A stretch of DNA of 38,604 nt, from contig DXIH01000193.1 in the NCBI GenBank assembly GCA_019112965.1, positions 1 to 38,604 on the forward strand. Direction: 5' to 3'. Positions 27,239 through 35,310 of this stretch are shown here, piece by piece; position 1 is the first letter of the stretch, and every line of letters starts with the position of its first letter. A program made the translations under genes and the position numbers. Below the pieces are notes generated by a model. That model did not search any database. It was not told the origin of the DNA and worked only from the letters and a program-made list of their open reading frames with translations. The stretch comes from Candidatus Sphingomonas excrementigallinarum (GTDB lineage Bacteria; Pseudomonadota; Alphaproteobacteria; Sphingomonadales; Sphingomonadaceae).

Positions 27239-28036
27239 TCAGGCTTCCCCGGCCTCGGCGGCGGTTTCGACCGGCGGTGGTGCGATCGGGGCATGGCCTT
27301 CGCCGGTGAATGGCACCCAGCCACGCGCGGTCAGCGCCTCCAGCGGTTGGTAGCGGGTCTTGTACGCCATGCGCGGCGACCCCTTCACCCAATAGCCGAG
27401 ATAGACGAAGGGCAGGTCGGCCGCGCGCGCGCGCAGGATATGGTCCATGATGATGAAGTTGCCGAGGCCGGGGCGGCTTTCATCCTCCGTCTCGAAGAAG
27501 CTGTAGATCATCGACAGGCCATCGCCCTGCCGGTCGGTCAGGCAGCAGCCGACCAGCCGCCCGCGCGTGCCGTCCGCCGAGGTCGGCTCGCGATATTCGA
27601 CCAGCACCGACTGGACGGGTGACAGTTCGACCATGTCGGCATAGTCGCTCTCGTCCATCGCCGCCATGCCGCCGCCCGGATGGCGTTCGCCCAGATAGCG
27701 GCGGAGCAGCGCGAACTGTTCGGCCGTCGCCCAGGGCTGGCAGGCGGTGACTTCCAGGTCGGCATGGCGGCGCAGCAGCTTGCGCTGGGTGCCGTTGGGG
27801 CGGAAGCCGGCCGCCACGACGCGCACCGACACGCACGCGCTGCACCCGGCGCAGGAGGGGCGATAGGCGACCCCCTGGCTGCGGCGAAAGCCGATGCGGC
27901 TCAGCGCTTCGTTCAATTCGTCGGCATGGTCGCCGTTCAGCTCGGTAAACACCTTGCGCTCGTCGCGCCCCGGCAAATAGGGGCAGGGGGCGGGGCTGGT
28001 GACGAAGAAGCGCGGGAAACGAAAAGGCGCGGTCAC
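27239..28036 (-). CDS. bpt: Aspartate/glutamate leucyltransferase Bpt (N-degron pathway)
   Basis: A 265-residue enzyme of the arginyl/leucyl-tRNA-protein transferase family. Marks are [49 protein letters not shown] with its Cys cluster, and [25 protein letters not shown] near the end. In bacteria Bpt adds leucine from Leu-tRNA to proteins with N-terminal Asp or Glu, marking them for ClpAP via ClpS. The start is GTG at 28036, with AAGGA upstream. It lies 115 bp downstream of ilvA on the same strand. Confidence 0.93.
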   Translation of the reverse strand: MTAPFRFPRFFVTSPAPCPYLPGRDERKVFTELNGDHADELNEALSRIGFRRSQGVAYRPSCAGCSACVSVRVVAAGFRPNGTQRKLLRRHADLEVTACQPWATAEQFALLRRYLGERHPGGGMAAMDESDYADMVELSPVQSVLVEYREPTSADGTRGRLVGCCLTDRQGDGLSMIYSFFETEDESRPGLGNFIIMDHILRARAADLPFVYLGYWVKGSPRMAYKTRYQPLEALTARGWVPFTGEGHAPIAPPPVETAAEAGEA

Positions 28037-28079
28037 CGCCGGGCAATTCCTTACGATTGGGGACGATGTCCCTCTTTAC

Positions 28080-28132
28080 CGATCTTCCCGTCCGAAGCGA
28101 TGGGTCAGCATCGTTCGGAAACGGGACGATCG
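28080..28132. other. Long imperfect hairpin between ilvA and bpt
   Basis: Bases 28080-28102 and 28109-28132 are near complements (CGATC, TCCCGT, CCGAA and CGATG on the left; CATCG, TTCGG, ACGGGA and GATCG on the right) around a six-base loop, with single-base bulges. No T-run follows on either strand, so it is not a standard intrinsic terminator. It could stabilise the ilvA RNA end or be a repeat of another family. Confidence 0.6.
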
Positions 28133-28151
28133 GCCAGAAATGGCGTCGCGA

Positions 28152-29408
28152 TCAGGCGAGTTCGACCTGCGTCGTCTCATACCCCGCCGCGCGCAGCGCC
28201 TCGATCAGCCGGTGCAGGTGCAGAGCGTCGCGCGTCTCGCACTCGATATCGGTGATGAGGCCCTTGGCGGGCAGGGTGGTGAAGACGCGCTGGTGATAGA
28301 CCTCGATGATGTTCACCCGCTCGCGGTCGAAGATGCGCGCGACGTTGAACAGCGCGCCCGGCTGGTCCTGCAACCGGATGCGCAGGCGGGCGAGCCGCCC
28401 CGAGCGGGCGAGGTCGCGCAGCAGCACGTTGGCGAGCAGGCGCGTGTCGATATTGCCGCCGCACAGCACGATGCCGACGGTCTTGCCGCGAAAGCGTTCG
28501 GGATGCGACATCAGCGCGGCAAGGCCCGCTGCGCCAGCGCCTTCGACCACCGTCTTTTCGATCTGGAGGAGGGCGCTGACCGACTCCTCGAGATGGCGTT
28601 CGTCGACCAGCACGATCTCGCGCACCAGTTGCGCGACCATCTGCGAGGTCAGGCCGCCCGGCACCTTCACTGCGATGCCCTCGGCCAGCGTATCGCCCGC
28701 GCAAGGCAGGTCGGTGCCGTTCAGCTTGTTGTACATGGACGGGAACAGCTCGGCCTGGACGCCGACCACCTCGACCGGCTTGCCCGCCGCCGCCGCGACC
28801 GTGGCGATGCCCGAGATCAGGCCGCCGCCGCCGATCGGCACGATCAGCGTGTCGATGTCCGGTGCGTCCTCCAGCATTTCCAGCGCGACGGTGCCTTGCC
28901 CCGCGATGACGCGCGCATCGTCGAACGGGTGTACGAAGGTAAAGCCGCGTTCAGCCTCCAGCTCGCGGGCATGGGCATAGGCGGCGTCGAAATTGTCGCC
29001 CTCCAGCACCACGGTCGCGCCGTGGCCCTCGGTCTGGACGACCTTCACGATCGGCGTGGTGCGCGGCATCACGATGGTCGCCGGGATGCCCAGCCGGTTG
29101 GCGTGATAGGCCAGCCCCTGCGCATGATTGCCCGCCGACGCGGCGATCACGCCCTTGGCGCGGGCTTCATCGGAGAGTTGCAACAAGGTGTTGAGGGCAC
29201 CGCGCTCCTTGTAGGCGGCGGTGAATTGCAGGTTCTCGAACTTCAGATAGACGGTCGCCCCGGTCAGCTTCGACAATGTCCGGCTGAGCAAGGTCGGCGT
29301 GCGGACGATCCGATCCGAAATCCGCGCATGGGCGGCGCGAACATCGTCGATCGTGACGATCGGGGACGGGATTTCCGAAGCGGCCTGAGCGGCGGGACGA
29401 CTAACCAT
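28152..29408 (-). CDS. ilvA: Threonine ammonia-lyase with one ACT domain
   Basis: A 418-residue PLP enzyme. The catalytic lysine is Lys67 in AAYKERGALN, the phosphate loop is IVPIGGGGLISG, and SAGNHAQGLAYHA and GGNIDTRLL are further family marks. A single ACT domain follows from about residue 335 (RLRIRLQDQPGALFNVARIFDRERVNIIEVYHQR). It turns threonine into 2-oxobutanoate and ammonia, the first step to isoleucine. One ACT domain is the shorter, YqgT/TdcB-like regulatory form rather than the two-ACT E. coli IlvA. The ATG at 29408 is clear. Bpt lies downstream on the same strand. Confidence 0.94.
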   Translation of the reverse strand: MVSRPAAQAASEIPSPIVTIDDVRAAHARISDRIVRTPTLLSRTLSKLTGATVYLKFENLQFTAAYKERGALNTLLQLSDEARAKGVIAASAGNHAQGLAYHANRLGIPATIVMPRTTPIVKVVQTEGHGATVVLEGDNFDAAYAHARELEAERGFTFVHPFDDARVIAGQGTVALEMLEDAPDIDTLIVPIGGGGLISGIATVAAAAGKPVEVVGVQAELFPSMYNKLNGTDLPCAGDTLAEGIAVKVPGGLTSQMVAQLVREIVLVDERHLEESVSALLQIEKTVVEGAGAAGLAALMSHPERFRGKTVGIVLCGGNIDTRLLANVLLRDLARSGRLARLRIRLQDQPGALFNVARIFDRERVNIIEVYHQRVFTTLPAKGLITDIECETRDALHLHRLIEALRAAGYETTQVELA

Positions 29409-29506
29409 GGTTATGCCGTAGCCGATCAGCGGCGGGAGGTGAACCGTCTCGGGTGGGATATGGCATTGTCGAGGAAAGGGTCGAGGAAAGGCGGCTCCTT
29501 CTTGTT

Positions 29507-29687
29507 CTCCCCTCCCGCAGGCGGGAGGGGCCGGGGGAGGGCAGGGTGTCTCACCGAGTTCATCGTCTGTGGCTTTCCCTCCCCCATCCCCTCCCGCTTG
29601 CGGGAGGGGCGTGTCTGGGACTGACCGTCCGCGCCTTCGCTAGCCTCTCCCCTCCCGCAGGCGGGAGGCGGTGGGGGAGGGCAAAGG
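29507..29687. repeat. Intergenic palindromic repeats, family B copy 2 (three modules)
   Basis: Three CCCCTCCCGC-nn-GCGGGAGGGG palindromes (about 29508, 29587 and 29651), the last with a GGAGGCGG end. They are joined by GGGGGAGGGC-type spacers as in copy 1. This block fills the first part of the 487-bp gap between the divergent ilvA and kup genes; no coding sequence is supported in that gap. Confidence 0.88.
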
Positions 29688-29729
29688 GGTCTCGCAGAGA
29701 CTGCCGCGCCGAACAGTCGCGTCGCCACT

Positions 29730-29818
29730 GTTGCATCGCGGCATCGCCCATCCCTCGAAATCATGCATAGATGCAACAAGCGCATGGCCCCTGCGTTGCT
29801 GGCTTTTTGGGGCCATGC
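29730..29818 (+). promoter_or_regulatory. Two strong hairpins in the kup leader region
   Basis: First, GTTGCATC (29730-29737) pairs with GATGCAAC (29770-29777) across 32 bases. Next, GCATGGCCCC (29782-29791) pairs perfectly with GGGGCCATGC (29809-29818), ten base pairs around a 17-base loop. They stand side by side, 78 bases before the kup ATG. They could be a structured RNA leader, a terminator/attenuator or a protein-binding dyad; the loop of the second holds CTTTTT. The function is unproven. Confidence 0.55.
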
Positions 29819-29895
29819 TAGGGCGTCGCGATGATCACAGGGTTGCCACGGATGTCGCCGATGATCCTTTCCATCACCGGCCCGATCCCCCAGTC

Positions 29896-31815
29896 ATGAG
29901 CGTCTCACCCACCGGGGTCGCCACCACCGCCAGCAAGGATAGCTATCCTCATCCGCCCCAGAGCATGGCGCGGCTGGCGCTGGGCGCTATCGGCGTCGTG
30001 TTCGGCGATATCGGCACCAGCCCGATCTATGCGTTCCGCGAAACCTTCGCGAACCCGCACCATCCGCTGCCGCTCGACAACGCGCATATCCTGGGCGTCA
30101 TCAGCCTGATCTTCTGGTCGATGATGATCGTCGTCTCGATCAAATATGTCGCGATCATCATGCGCGCCGACAACAAGGGCGAGGGGGGCAGCCTGGCACT
30201 GCTCGCGCTGGTGTCGGGACAGACCAAGACGCGGCGCTGGTCGCGCGGGATCGTGCTGCTCGGCGTGTTCGCCACCGCGCTCTTCTATGGCGACAGCATG
30301 ATTACGCCCGCCGTCACCGTGCTCAGCGCGGTCGAGGGGCTGGCGGTGGCCGCGCCCGCCTTTGGCGGCTTCGTGCTGCCGATCGCGATCACCATCCTGA
30401 TCGTGCTGTTCAAGATCCAGCGTTCGGGCACGGAACGGGTCGGCCTGTTCTTCGGTCCCGTGATGCTCCTCTATTTCGGCACGATCGCGGTGCTGGGCAT
30501 CATGAGCTTCGTCCAGACGCCCGAAATCCTCCAGGCACTGTCGCCGCATCATGCGGTGCGCTTCTTCTTCATCGACCCGGTGCGCGGCTTCCTGGCGCTG
30601 GGATCGGTGGTGCTGGCGGTGACGGGGGCTGAGGCGCTCTATGCCGATATGGGCCATTTCGGTCGGCGACCGATCGGCCTGTCCTGGCTGGTGTTCGTGC
30701 TCCCGGCGCTGATGCTGAACTATATGGGGCAGGGCGCGCTGCTGTTCCGCGAAGGCGCCGCCGCGCTCGAAAGCCCGTTCTACATGCTGGCGCCCGAGGG
30801 GTTGCAGCTGCCGCTCGTGATCCTGGCGACGGCGGCGGCGGTCATCGCCAGCCAGGCGGTCATCACCGGCGCGTTCTCGGTCACGCAACAGGCGATCCAG
30901 CTGGGCTTCATGCCGCGACTGCGTATCGAGCACACGTCGGCGGCGACGGCCGGGCAGATCTACATCCCGCTCATCAACTGGTTGTTGATGGTGATGGTGC
31001 TTCTGCTGGTCCTGTTCTTCCGGTCCTCGTCCAACCTGACCTCGGCTTATGGCATCGCGGTGACGGGGGCGATGCTGATCGACACCTGTCTGCTGGGGGT
31101 GGCGCTGACCCGGTTGTGGAAATGGCCGCTCTATGCCGCCATGCCCCTGCTGGGACTGTTCTTCCTGGTCGACGGGGCCTATTTCCTCGCGAACCTGACC
31201 AAGGTGCCGTCGGGGGGCTGGTTCCCGCTGCTCGTCGGCTTCGTCATCTTCACCTTCCTGACCACCTGGTCGACGGGACGGAAGTTGATGATCGAGCGAC
31301 TGCGCGAAGGCACGATGCCGATCCACATCTTCATCGATTCGGCGGCGGGCGCGGCCAGCCGGGTACCGGGCACGGCGATCTTCATGACCTCCTCGCCCGA
31401 GGGCGTACCCCATGCGCTGCTCCACAACCTCAAACACAACAAGGTGCTGCATGAGCGCATCGTCCTGCTGACCGTCAAGGTCATGAGCCAGCCTTACTGG
31501 CCGGAAGATGACCGGGCGAAACGCGACGACCTCGGCCATGGCTTCCACCGCGTGGTCCTGCGCTTCGGCTTCATGGAGGAGGCCGATGTCCCCGCTGCGT
31601 TGAAGCGGGTCGAGATGGAAGGCGGCGCGTTCAAGATGATGGACACCAGCTTCTTCCTGTCGCGCCAGACGCTGCTCGCCGCCGAGCGGCCGGGCATGTC
31701 GATGTGGCGGGAGAAGCTGTTTTCCTGGATGCTGCGCAACGCTGAAAGCGCGATGGAGTTTTTCCGCCTGCCGACCAACCGCGTGGTCGAGCTGGGCAGT
31801 CAGGTGGAAATCTGA
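29896..31815 (+). CDS. kup: Low-affinity potassium transporter Kup
   Basis: A 639-residue membrane protein from [10 protein letters not shown]. The N-terminal mark [24 protein letters not shown], the [15 protein letters not shown] and [18 protein letters not shown] segments, and the later [12 protein letters not shown] are typical of KUP/HAK transporters. About twelve membrane helices fill residues 25-460, then a cytoplasmic C-terminal domain of about 170 residues. It imports K+ with protons. No clear ribosome site precedes the ATG. The final codons overlap the presumed start of the next gene. A structured region lies upstream. Confidence 0.95.
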   Translation: MSVSPTGVATTASKDSYPHPPQSMARLALGAIGVVFGDIGTSPIYAFRETFANPHHPLPLDNAHILGVISLIFWSMMIVVSIKYVAIIMRADNKGEGGSLALLALVSGQTKTRRWSRGIVLLGVFATALFYGDSMITPAVTVLSAVEGLAVAAPAFGGFVLPIAITILIVLFKIQRSGTERVGLFFGPVMLLYFGTIAVLGIMSFVQTPEILQALSPHHAVRFFFIDPVRGFLALGSVVLAVTGAEALYADMGHFGRRPIGLSWLVFVLPALMLNYMGQGALLFREGAAALESPFYMLAPEGLQLPLVILATAAAVIASQAVITGAFSVTQQAIQLGFMPRLRIEHTSAATAGQIYIPLINWLLMVMVLLLVLFFRSSSNLTSAYGIAVTGAMLIDTCLLGVALTRLWKWPLYAAMPLLGLFFLVDGAYFLANLTKVPSGGWFPLLVGFVIFTFLTTWSTGRKLMIERLREGTMPIHIFIDSAAGAASRVPGTAIFMTSSPEGVPHALLHNLKHNKVLHERIVLLTVKVMSQPYWPEDDRAKRDDLGHGFHRVVLRFGFMEEADVPAALKRVEMEGGAFKMMDTSFFLSRQTLLAAERPGMSMWREKLFSWMLRNAESAMEFFRLPTNRVVELGSQVEI

Positions 31816-32324
31816 CCGACCAGCCCGCCCCGATTATCGTCACCGCGCTGTTCGGCCGAACCGATCAGGGCTGGTTCGACGGACTGCGTCGCCAGCATTT
31901 CCCGCCGGAGCGCAACGTGCTCGACGCGCATTGCACGCTGTTCCACCATCTGCCGCCCTCGGCGGAGGCCGAGTTGAAGCATCGCCTCAACGGCCTGACG
32001 CGCGGGGTTCGCGCGCCCGAGGCGCGGGCGGGCGGGTTGATGTCGCTGGGCCGGGGCGTGGCGATCCGAATCGAATCGCCCGGCCTCGTCGCCATCCGCC
32101 GCGAACTGGTCGACGCCTTTGCGGGCATGCTTACCCCGCAGGATGCGGGCGGATGGCGCCCCCATGTGACGATCCAGAACAAGGTAACGCCCGCCACCGC
32201 CAAGTTGCTCCTGCAGCAGATGGAGCGTGATTTCCGGCCGCGCGCCGTGGAGCTGATCGGGCTGGGCGCCTGGTGGTATCGCGGCGGCCCATGGGAAATG
32301 CTTTCGCGTCATTTGTTCGCTTGA
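31812..32324 (+). CDS. 2H phosphoesterase (2'-5' RNA ligase family)
   Basis: A 170-residue protein if read from the CTG at 31812. Both HxT motifs of 2H phosphoesterases are present: His40-C-Thr42 ([10 protein letters not shown]) and His118-V-Thr120 (RPHVTIQNK). An in-frame GTG at 31917 would cut off the first beta strand ([10 protein letters not shown]), which family members have, so the start should be upstream. The only start-like codon there is CTG, overlapping the kup TGA (CTGA). These enzymes hydrolyse cyclic phosphodiesters or join RNA ends in vitro; their role in bacteria is unclear. The TGA stop at 32322 overlaps the -35 box of the next tRNA gene. Confidence 0.82.
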   Translation: MTDQPAPIIVTALFGRTDQGWFDGLRRQHFPPERNVLDAHCTLFHHLPPSAEAELKHRLNGLTRGVRAPEARAGGLMSLGRGVAIRIESPGLVAIRRELVDAFAGMLTPQDAGGWRPHVTIQNKVTPATAKLLLQQMERDFRPRAVELIGLGAWWYRGGPWEMLSRHLFA

Positions 32325-32349
32325 CGCCCGAAAAACCCCTGTCTATAGG
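32321..32349 (+). promoter_or_regulatory. Promoter of tRNA-Met
   Basis: TTGACG at 32321-32326, a 17-base spacer and TATAGG at 32344-32349, a near-consensus vegetative promoter that fires about 20-30 bases before the tRNA. The -35 box overlaps the stop codon of the upstream gene. Confidence 0.78.
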
Positions 32350-32379
32350 CGCGCCTCCACCGGGTGGAACGCCTAGCAT

Positions 32380-32456
32380 GGCGAAGTAGCTCAGCTGGTT
32401 AGAGCAGCGGAATCATAATCCGCGTGTCGGGGGTTCAAGTCCCTCCTTCGCTACCA
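32380..32456 (+). tRNA. tRNA-Met (CAU), elongator type
   Basis: A 77-base tRNA with encoded CCA. Acceptor arms GGCGAAG and CTTCGCT, D arm with AGCTCAGCTGGTTAGAGC, anticodon stem GCGGA/TCCGC with CAT at 32414-32416, and T arm GGGGGTTCAAGTCCCTC. The fully paired acceptor stem (with G1-U72) points to elongator rather than initiator tRNA. A tRNA-Ile2 with a CAU anticodon modified to lysidine cannot be ruled out but is less likely from the stem sequences. Confidence 0.93.
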
Positions 32457-32787
32457 CCCGGTGTATTTTCCCATATCATCATGACGGTTTCGGCGAGCCC
32501 AAGGCTGCCTGGTTCGACCGATCATGCCCGGACGTTATAGCGGCGGCCAGTCCGATCCGCTCCCGTCACTGCCTTCCGACGGCAGGATGATGCGAATCGA
32601 TCGCGTTCGGTGGATTCCATCGCCCATAAGCATGGCGTATCCGCCATAATTGTTTTATCGTCGCCCGCGTTTGGAGGGGGGAACAAGGCCCGGGGGCCTG
32701 GGGTGCGGTGCCGCGCCTTAACCTCTCCTTTTCCTCTGCCGGATAGGTCTGCGTTACGATTTCCCAGGGAGTGTCGGAACTTAGGCC
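32457..32787. other. Non-coding gap between tRNA-Met and the diguanylate cyclase gene
   Basis: No convincing gene in 331 bases. It contains three short hairpins: CTGCCTTCCGACGGCAG near 32569, ATGGCG-TATC-CGCCAT at 32632-32647 followed by AATTGTTTTA, and AGGCCC-GG-GGGCCT at 32686-32699. The second resembles a weak terminator. No promoter was clearly recognised. Confidence 0.6.
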
Positions 32788-33996
32788 GTGAATGCTGCTG
32801 TCTATGCCTTGATAGCCAATAGCTGCATGGCGGCGCTTTTCGTCGTGACCTACGGCGTGATTGCGCTGTCCTACGCGCGCCAGCGGGCGACGGCCTGGTT
32901 CATGGTCAGCTACCTGCTCGGGTTTCTGACACCCATTTGTCATCTGCTGATCCTCTATACCGATCAGGTCGCGCTGTTCTCGCTGCTCGGCTACGGGGTG
33001 TTCCTCGGCGGCATCGTCATGATGGCGGTGGGGATACAGGCCTTTGTTGGGCGTCGCCCGCAATGGCGACTGGCGCTCCTGCTATGGGCCGCCGGGATCG
33101 GGCTGCGCCTCGTCATTTGGGACGGGGCGCGCAACACCTTGCCCTATGAGCTGCTGTTTCAGCTTCCCTTCGCGGTTGCGGCGATCGCCGTCATGCTCGT
33201 CGCGCGCCAGATCGGGCAGGCCGGGCCGATTCGGGCCATGCTGGTCGGAATTTTCGGCGTCATCGCCGCGCATTTCCTGCTCAAGCCTTTCCTCGTCGTC
33301 TCGCTGGGCTCGGGGCCGACGCCCAAATCCTATCTTGGCAGCGTCTATGCCGTGGTGTCGCAAATCTCGACCGGCGTGCTCTTGGTCGCGGCGGGGCTCT
33401 GCCTGTTGCTGCTGGTGATCCAGAAGGCGCTGGAGGAGACGATCCTCGATGCGGAGACCGATCCGCTGACCGGCCTCACCAACCGGCGTGGTCTGTATCG
33501 GGTGGGGCCGCGGCTGCTGGTCGAGGCGACGCTGCGCGGGGAGGGGCTCCATGCCCTTTTCCTCGATCTCGATCACTTCAAGGCGATCAACGACCGCCAT
33601 GGTCATGCGACCGGCGACAGCGTGTTGGTCGCCTTTGCGAGAGTGCTGCAGGATCTGGTCGCCACGGACATGCTGGCGGTGCGCATGGGGGGTGAGGAGT
33701 TCGCCGTCCTGATCCCCCACGATACGACCGGCACGCGCGCGGCCCGATTGGCCGACGCGATTCGCGGTGCCTTAAAGCCCTTTGCCGAGAAAGGGCTGCC
33801 CGCGCTGACGGTCAGTGGCGGGATCGTACGCTACCGCGCCAGCGAGACGCTGGACGGCCTGATCGCCCATGCCGACCAGCTCGCCTACCGCGCCAAGCGG
33901 GCGGGACGCGACCGCATCCTTCAGGAGCCTTTGGACAGGTCGTCCGAGCGGAGCGACATCGGCTGGGCGGAAGGGCCCCGGCTCGTCGCGGGTTGA
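32788..33996 (+). CDS. Membrane diguanylate cyclase (GGDEF)
   Basis: A 402-residue protein. Residues 1-210 hold about six membrane helices with no recognised sensor name. The C-terminal GGDEF domain (about 220-385) starts DPLTGLTNRRGL and has the active site GGEEF at 301-305, so it should make c-di-GMP from two GTP. The inhibitory RxxD site is absent from its usual place five residues before the loop, so product inhibition is probably weak. The start is GTG at 32788; the first ATG in frame lies inside the first helix. The stop is only 4 bp from the stop of the convergent fdhD gene. Confidence 0.9.
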   Translation: MNAAVYALIANSCMAALFVVTYGVIALSYARQRATAWFMVSYLLGFLTPICHLLILYTDQVALFSLLGYGVFLGGIVMMAVGIQAFVGRRPQWRLALLLWAAGIGLRLVIWDGARNTLPYELLFQLPFAVAAIAVMLVARQIGQAGPIRAMLVGIFGVIAAHFLLKPFLVVSLGSGPTPKSYLGSVYAVVSQISTGVLLVAAGLCLLLLVIQKALEETILDAETDPLTGLTNRRGLYRVGPRLLVEATLRGEGLHALFLDLDHFKAINDRHGHATGDSVLVAFARVLQDLVATDMLAVRMGGEEFAVLIPHDTTGTRAARLADAIRGALKPFAEKGLPALTVSGGIVRYRASETLDGLIAHADQLAYRAKRAGRDRILQEPLDRSSERSDIGWAEGPRLVAG

Positions 33997-34000
33997 TCGG

Positions 34001-34807
34001 TCAGGCGAAGCGGCCGTGCGGATCGTGCGCGACCAGCATCGCATCGGATCGGGCCAGCGCGATCAGCGTCAGGCCATGCGCGCGGGCATGGTCGATCGCC
34101 AGACTGGTGGGCGCGGAGATGCCGATGAGCAGGCCGACCCCGGCCACCAGCGCCTTGTCGACCATCTCATAGCTGATTCGCGAGGTGACGAGGATGAAGT
34201 CGGGCTGAATCTCGCCGTCGCGGGCCAGGGCACCGACCAGCTTGTCGAGGGCATTGTGCCGCCCGACATCCTCCGCCGCCGCGAGGACGATTCCTCCCGC
34301 GTCGCAGGCGATGGCGGCATGGACCGCACCCGTCCGGGCATTGAGCGGCTGATTCGCGCGGATCGTGCCGAGCGTCGCGAACAGCGTTTCGACGCTGACG
34401 CTCGGTCGGGGAGGGCGCCGAGTCACGGGTCGGGCGATCTGCTCCAGTCCCGATAGGCCGCATAGCCCGCAACTGGTGTCGCTCGTCCGGTGGCGGACCC
34501 GGTCCTGCATCCGACCGCGCAGATGCTCGGCCAGCGTCACCCGGACGATCCATCCGCTCTCTGCCGCGAACGGCTCGATGGCGAGGATATCGTTCGCCGC
34601 GTCGATCAACCGCTCGGTCAGCAGGAAGCCGGTGGCGAAATCCTCCAGCCGCTCGGGCGTCATCATCATCACGGCATAGCCGAACCCGTCGACCTCGATC
34701 GCGACCGGGCATTCGACGGCGATGTCGCGTTCGATCGAATCGGTTGCGCCATCCGATGGCAGGCGGATCAGCGTCAGTGTCCGGGTAGGCTCATGCTCTG
34801 CGGTCAC
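34001..34807 (-). CDS. fdhD: Formate dehydrogenase accessory sulfurtransferase FdhD
   Basis: A 268-residue protein starting with GTG at 34807, which overlaps the mobA stop. FdhD moves sulfur onto the molybdenum cofactor of formate dehydrogenases. The conserved SCGLCG pair (Cys113, Cys116) is the sulfur-transfer site; RTGAVHAA, EDVGRHNALDKLVG and TSRISYEMVDKA are further family marks. It ends a three-gene operon with mobA and the molybdoenzyme. Length is normal. Confidence 0.95.
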   Translation of the reverse strand: MTAEHEPTRTLTLIRLPSDGATDSIERDIAVECPVAIEVDGFGYAVMMMTPERLEDFATGFLLTERLIDAANDILAIEPFAAESGWIVRVTLAEHLRGRMQDRVRHRTSDTSCGLCGLSGLEQIARPVTRRPPRPSVSVETLFATLGTIRANQPLNARTGAVHAAIACDAGGIVLAAAEDVGRHNALDKLVGALARDGEIQPDFILVTSRISYEMVDKALVAGVGLLIGISAPTSLAIDHARAHGLTLIALARSDAMLVAHDPHGRFA

Positions 34808-35310
34808 AGCGCGGCGAGATCGGCGGGCGTGTTCACATTGGCGATCGGCTCGGGCGAGAAAATGGGGATCGCCCCGATCGCGCGTACCCAGCCGCGCACC
34901 GAGCGATCCTGCCCCAGCGAGAGATGTGCCATCAGATGCGCCCCCAACGCAGCGGGCCACAGCCCCAGCACCGGCGCGTCCCGGCAATAGCTGGGTTCGC
35001 GCCGCAGGATCGCCTCGATCAGTCCCTCGGGCAGGCGCGGCATGTCGCACCCGATGGTCAGGACGCAGCGAAAGCCGTGGCTCGCGGCGTAATCCAGCGC
35101 CCCTGCGATGCCGCCCAGCGGACCCAGGCCGGGGGCGGGCATGTCGGGTACGCCGTCCACGCCGCCGACCTGCACCACGCGCGCGCAATATGGGGCCAGG
35201 CGCGCGCGGGCATGGGCCACCAATGTGCGGTCGCCGAGCATGGCGACCGCCTTGTTCGAGCCGAAGCGCGAGGATTGGCCTCCGGCCAGTACGACACCCA
35301 ATATGCTCAT
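34804..35310 (-). CDS. mobA: Molybdenum cofactor guanylyltransferase MobA
   Basis: A 168-residue nucleotidyltransferase. The GTP-binding motif LAGGQSSRFGSNKA is near residue 10, GPLGGIAGAL near 63 and IGCDMPRLP near 86, with ANVNTPADL at the end. It joins GMP to molybdopterin to make the bis-MGD cofactor. It is a little shorter than many MobA proteins (about 190-200). Its ATG overlaps the stop of the molybdoenzyme gene, and its stop overlaps the fdhD start. Confidence 0.92.
   Translation of the reverse strand: MSILGVVLAGGQSSRFGSNKAVAMLGDRTLVAHARARLAPYCARVVQVGGVDGVPDMPAPGLGPLGGIAGALDYAASHGFRCVLTIGCDMPRLPEGLIEAILRREPSYCRDAPVLGLWPAALGAHLMAHLSLGQDRSVRGWVRAIGAIPIFSPEPIANVNTPADLAAL

Noticed and set aside
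27999..29624. A 541-codon plus-strand open frame across ilvA
   Set aside because: Antisense to threonine deaminase and ending in repeat sequence; no motif.
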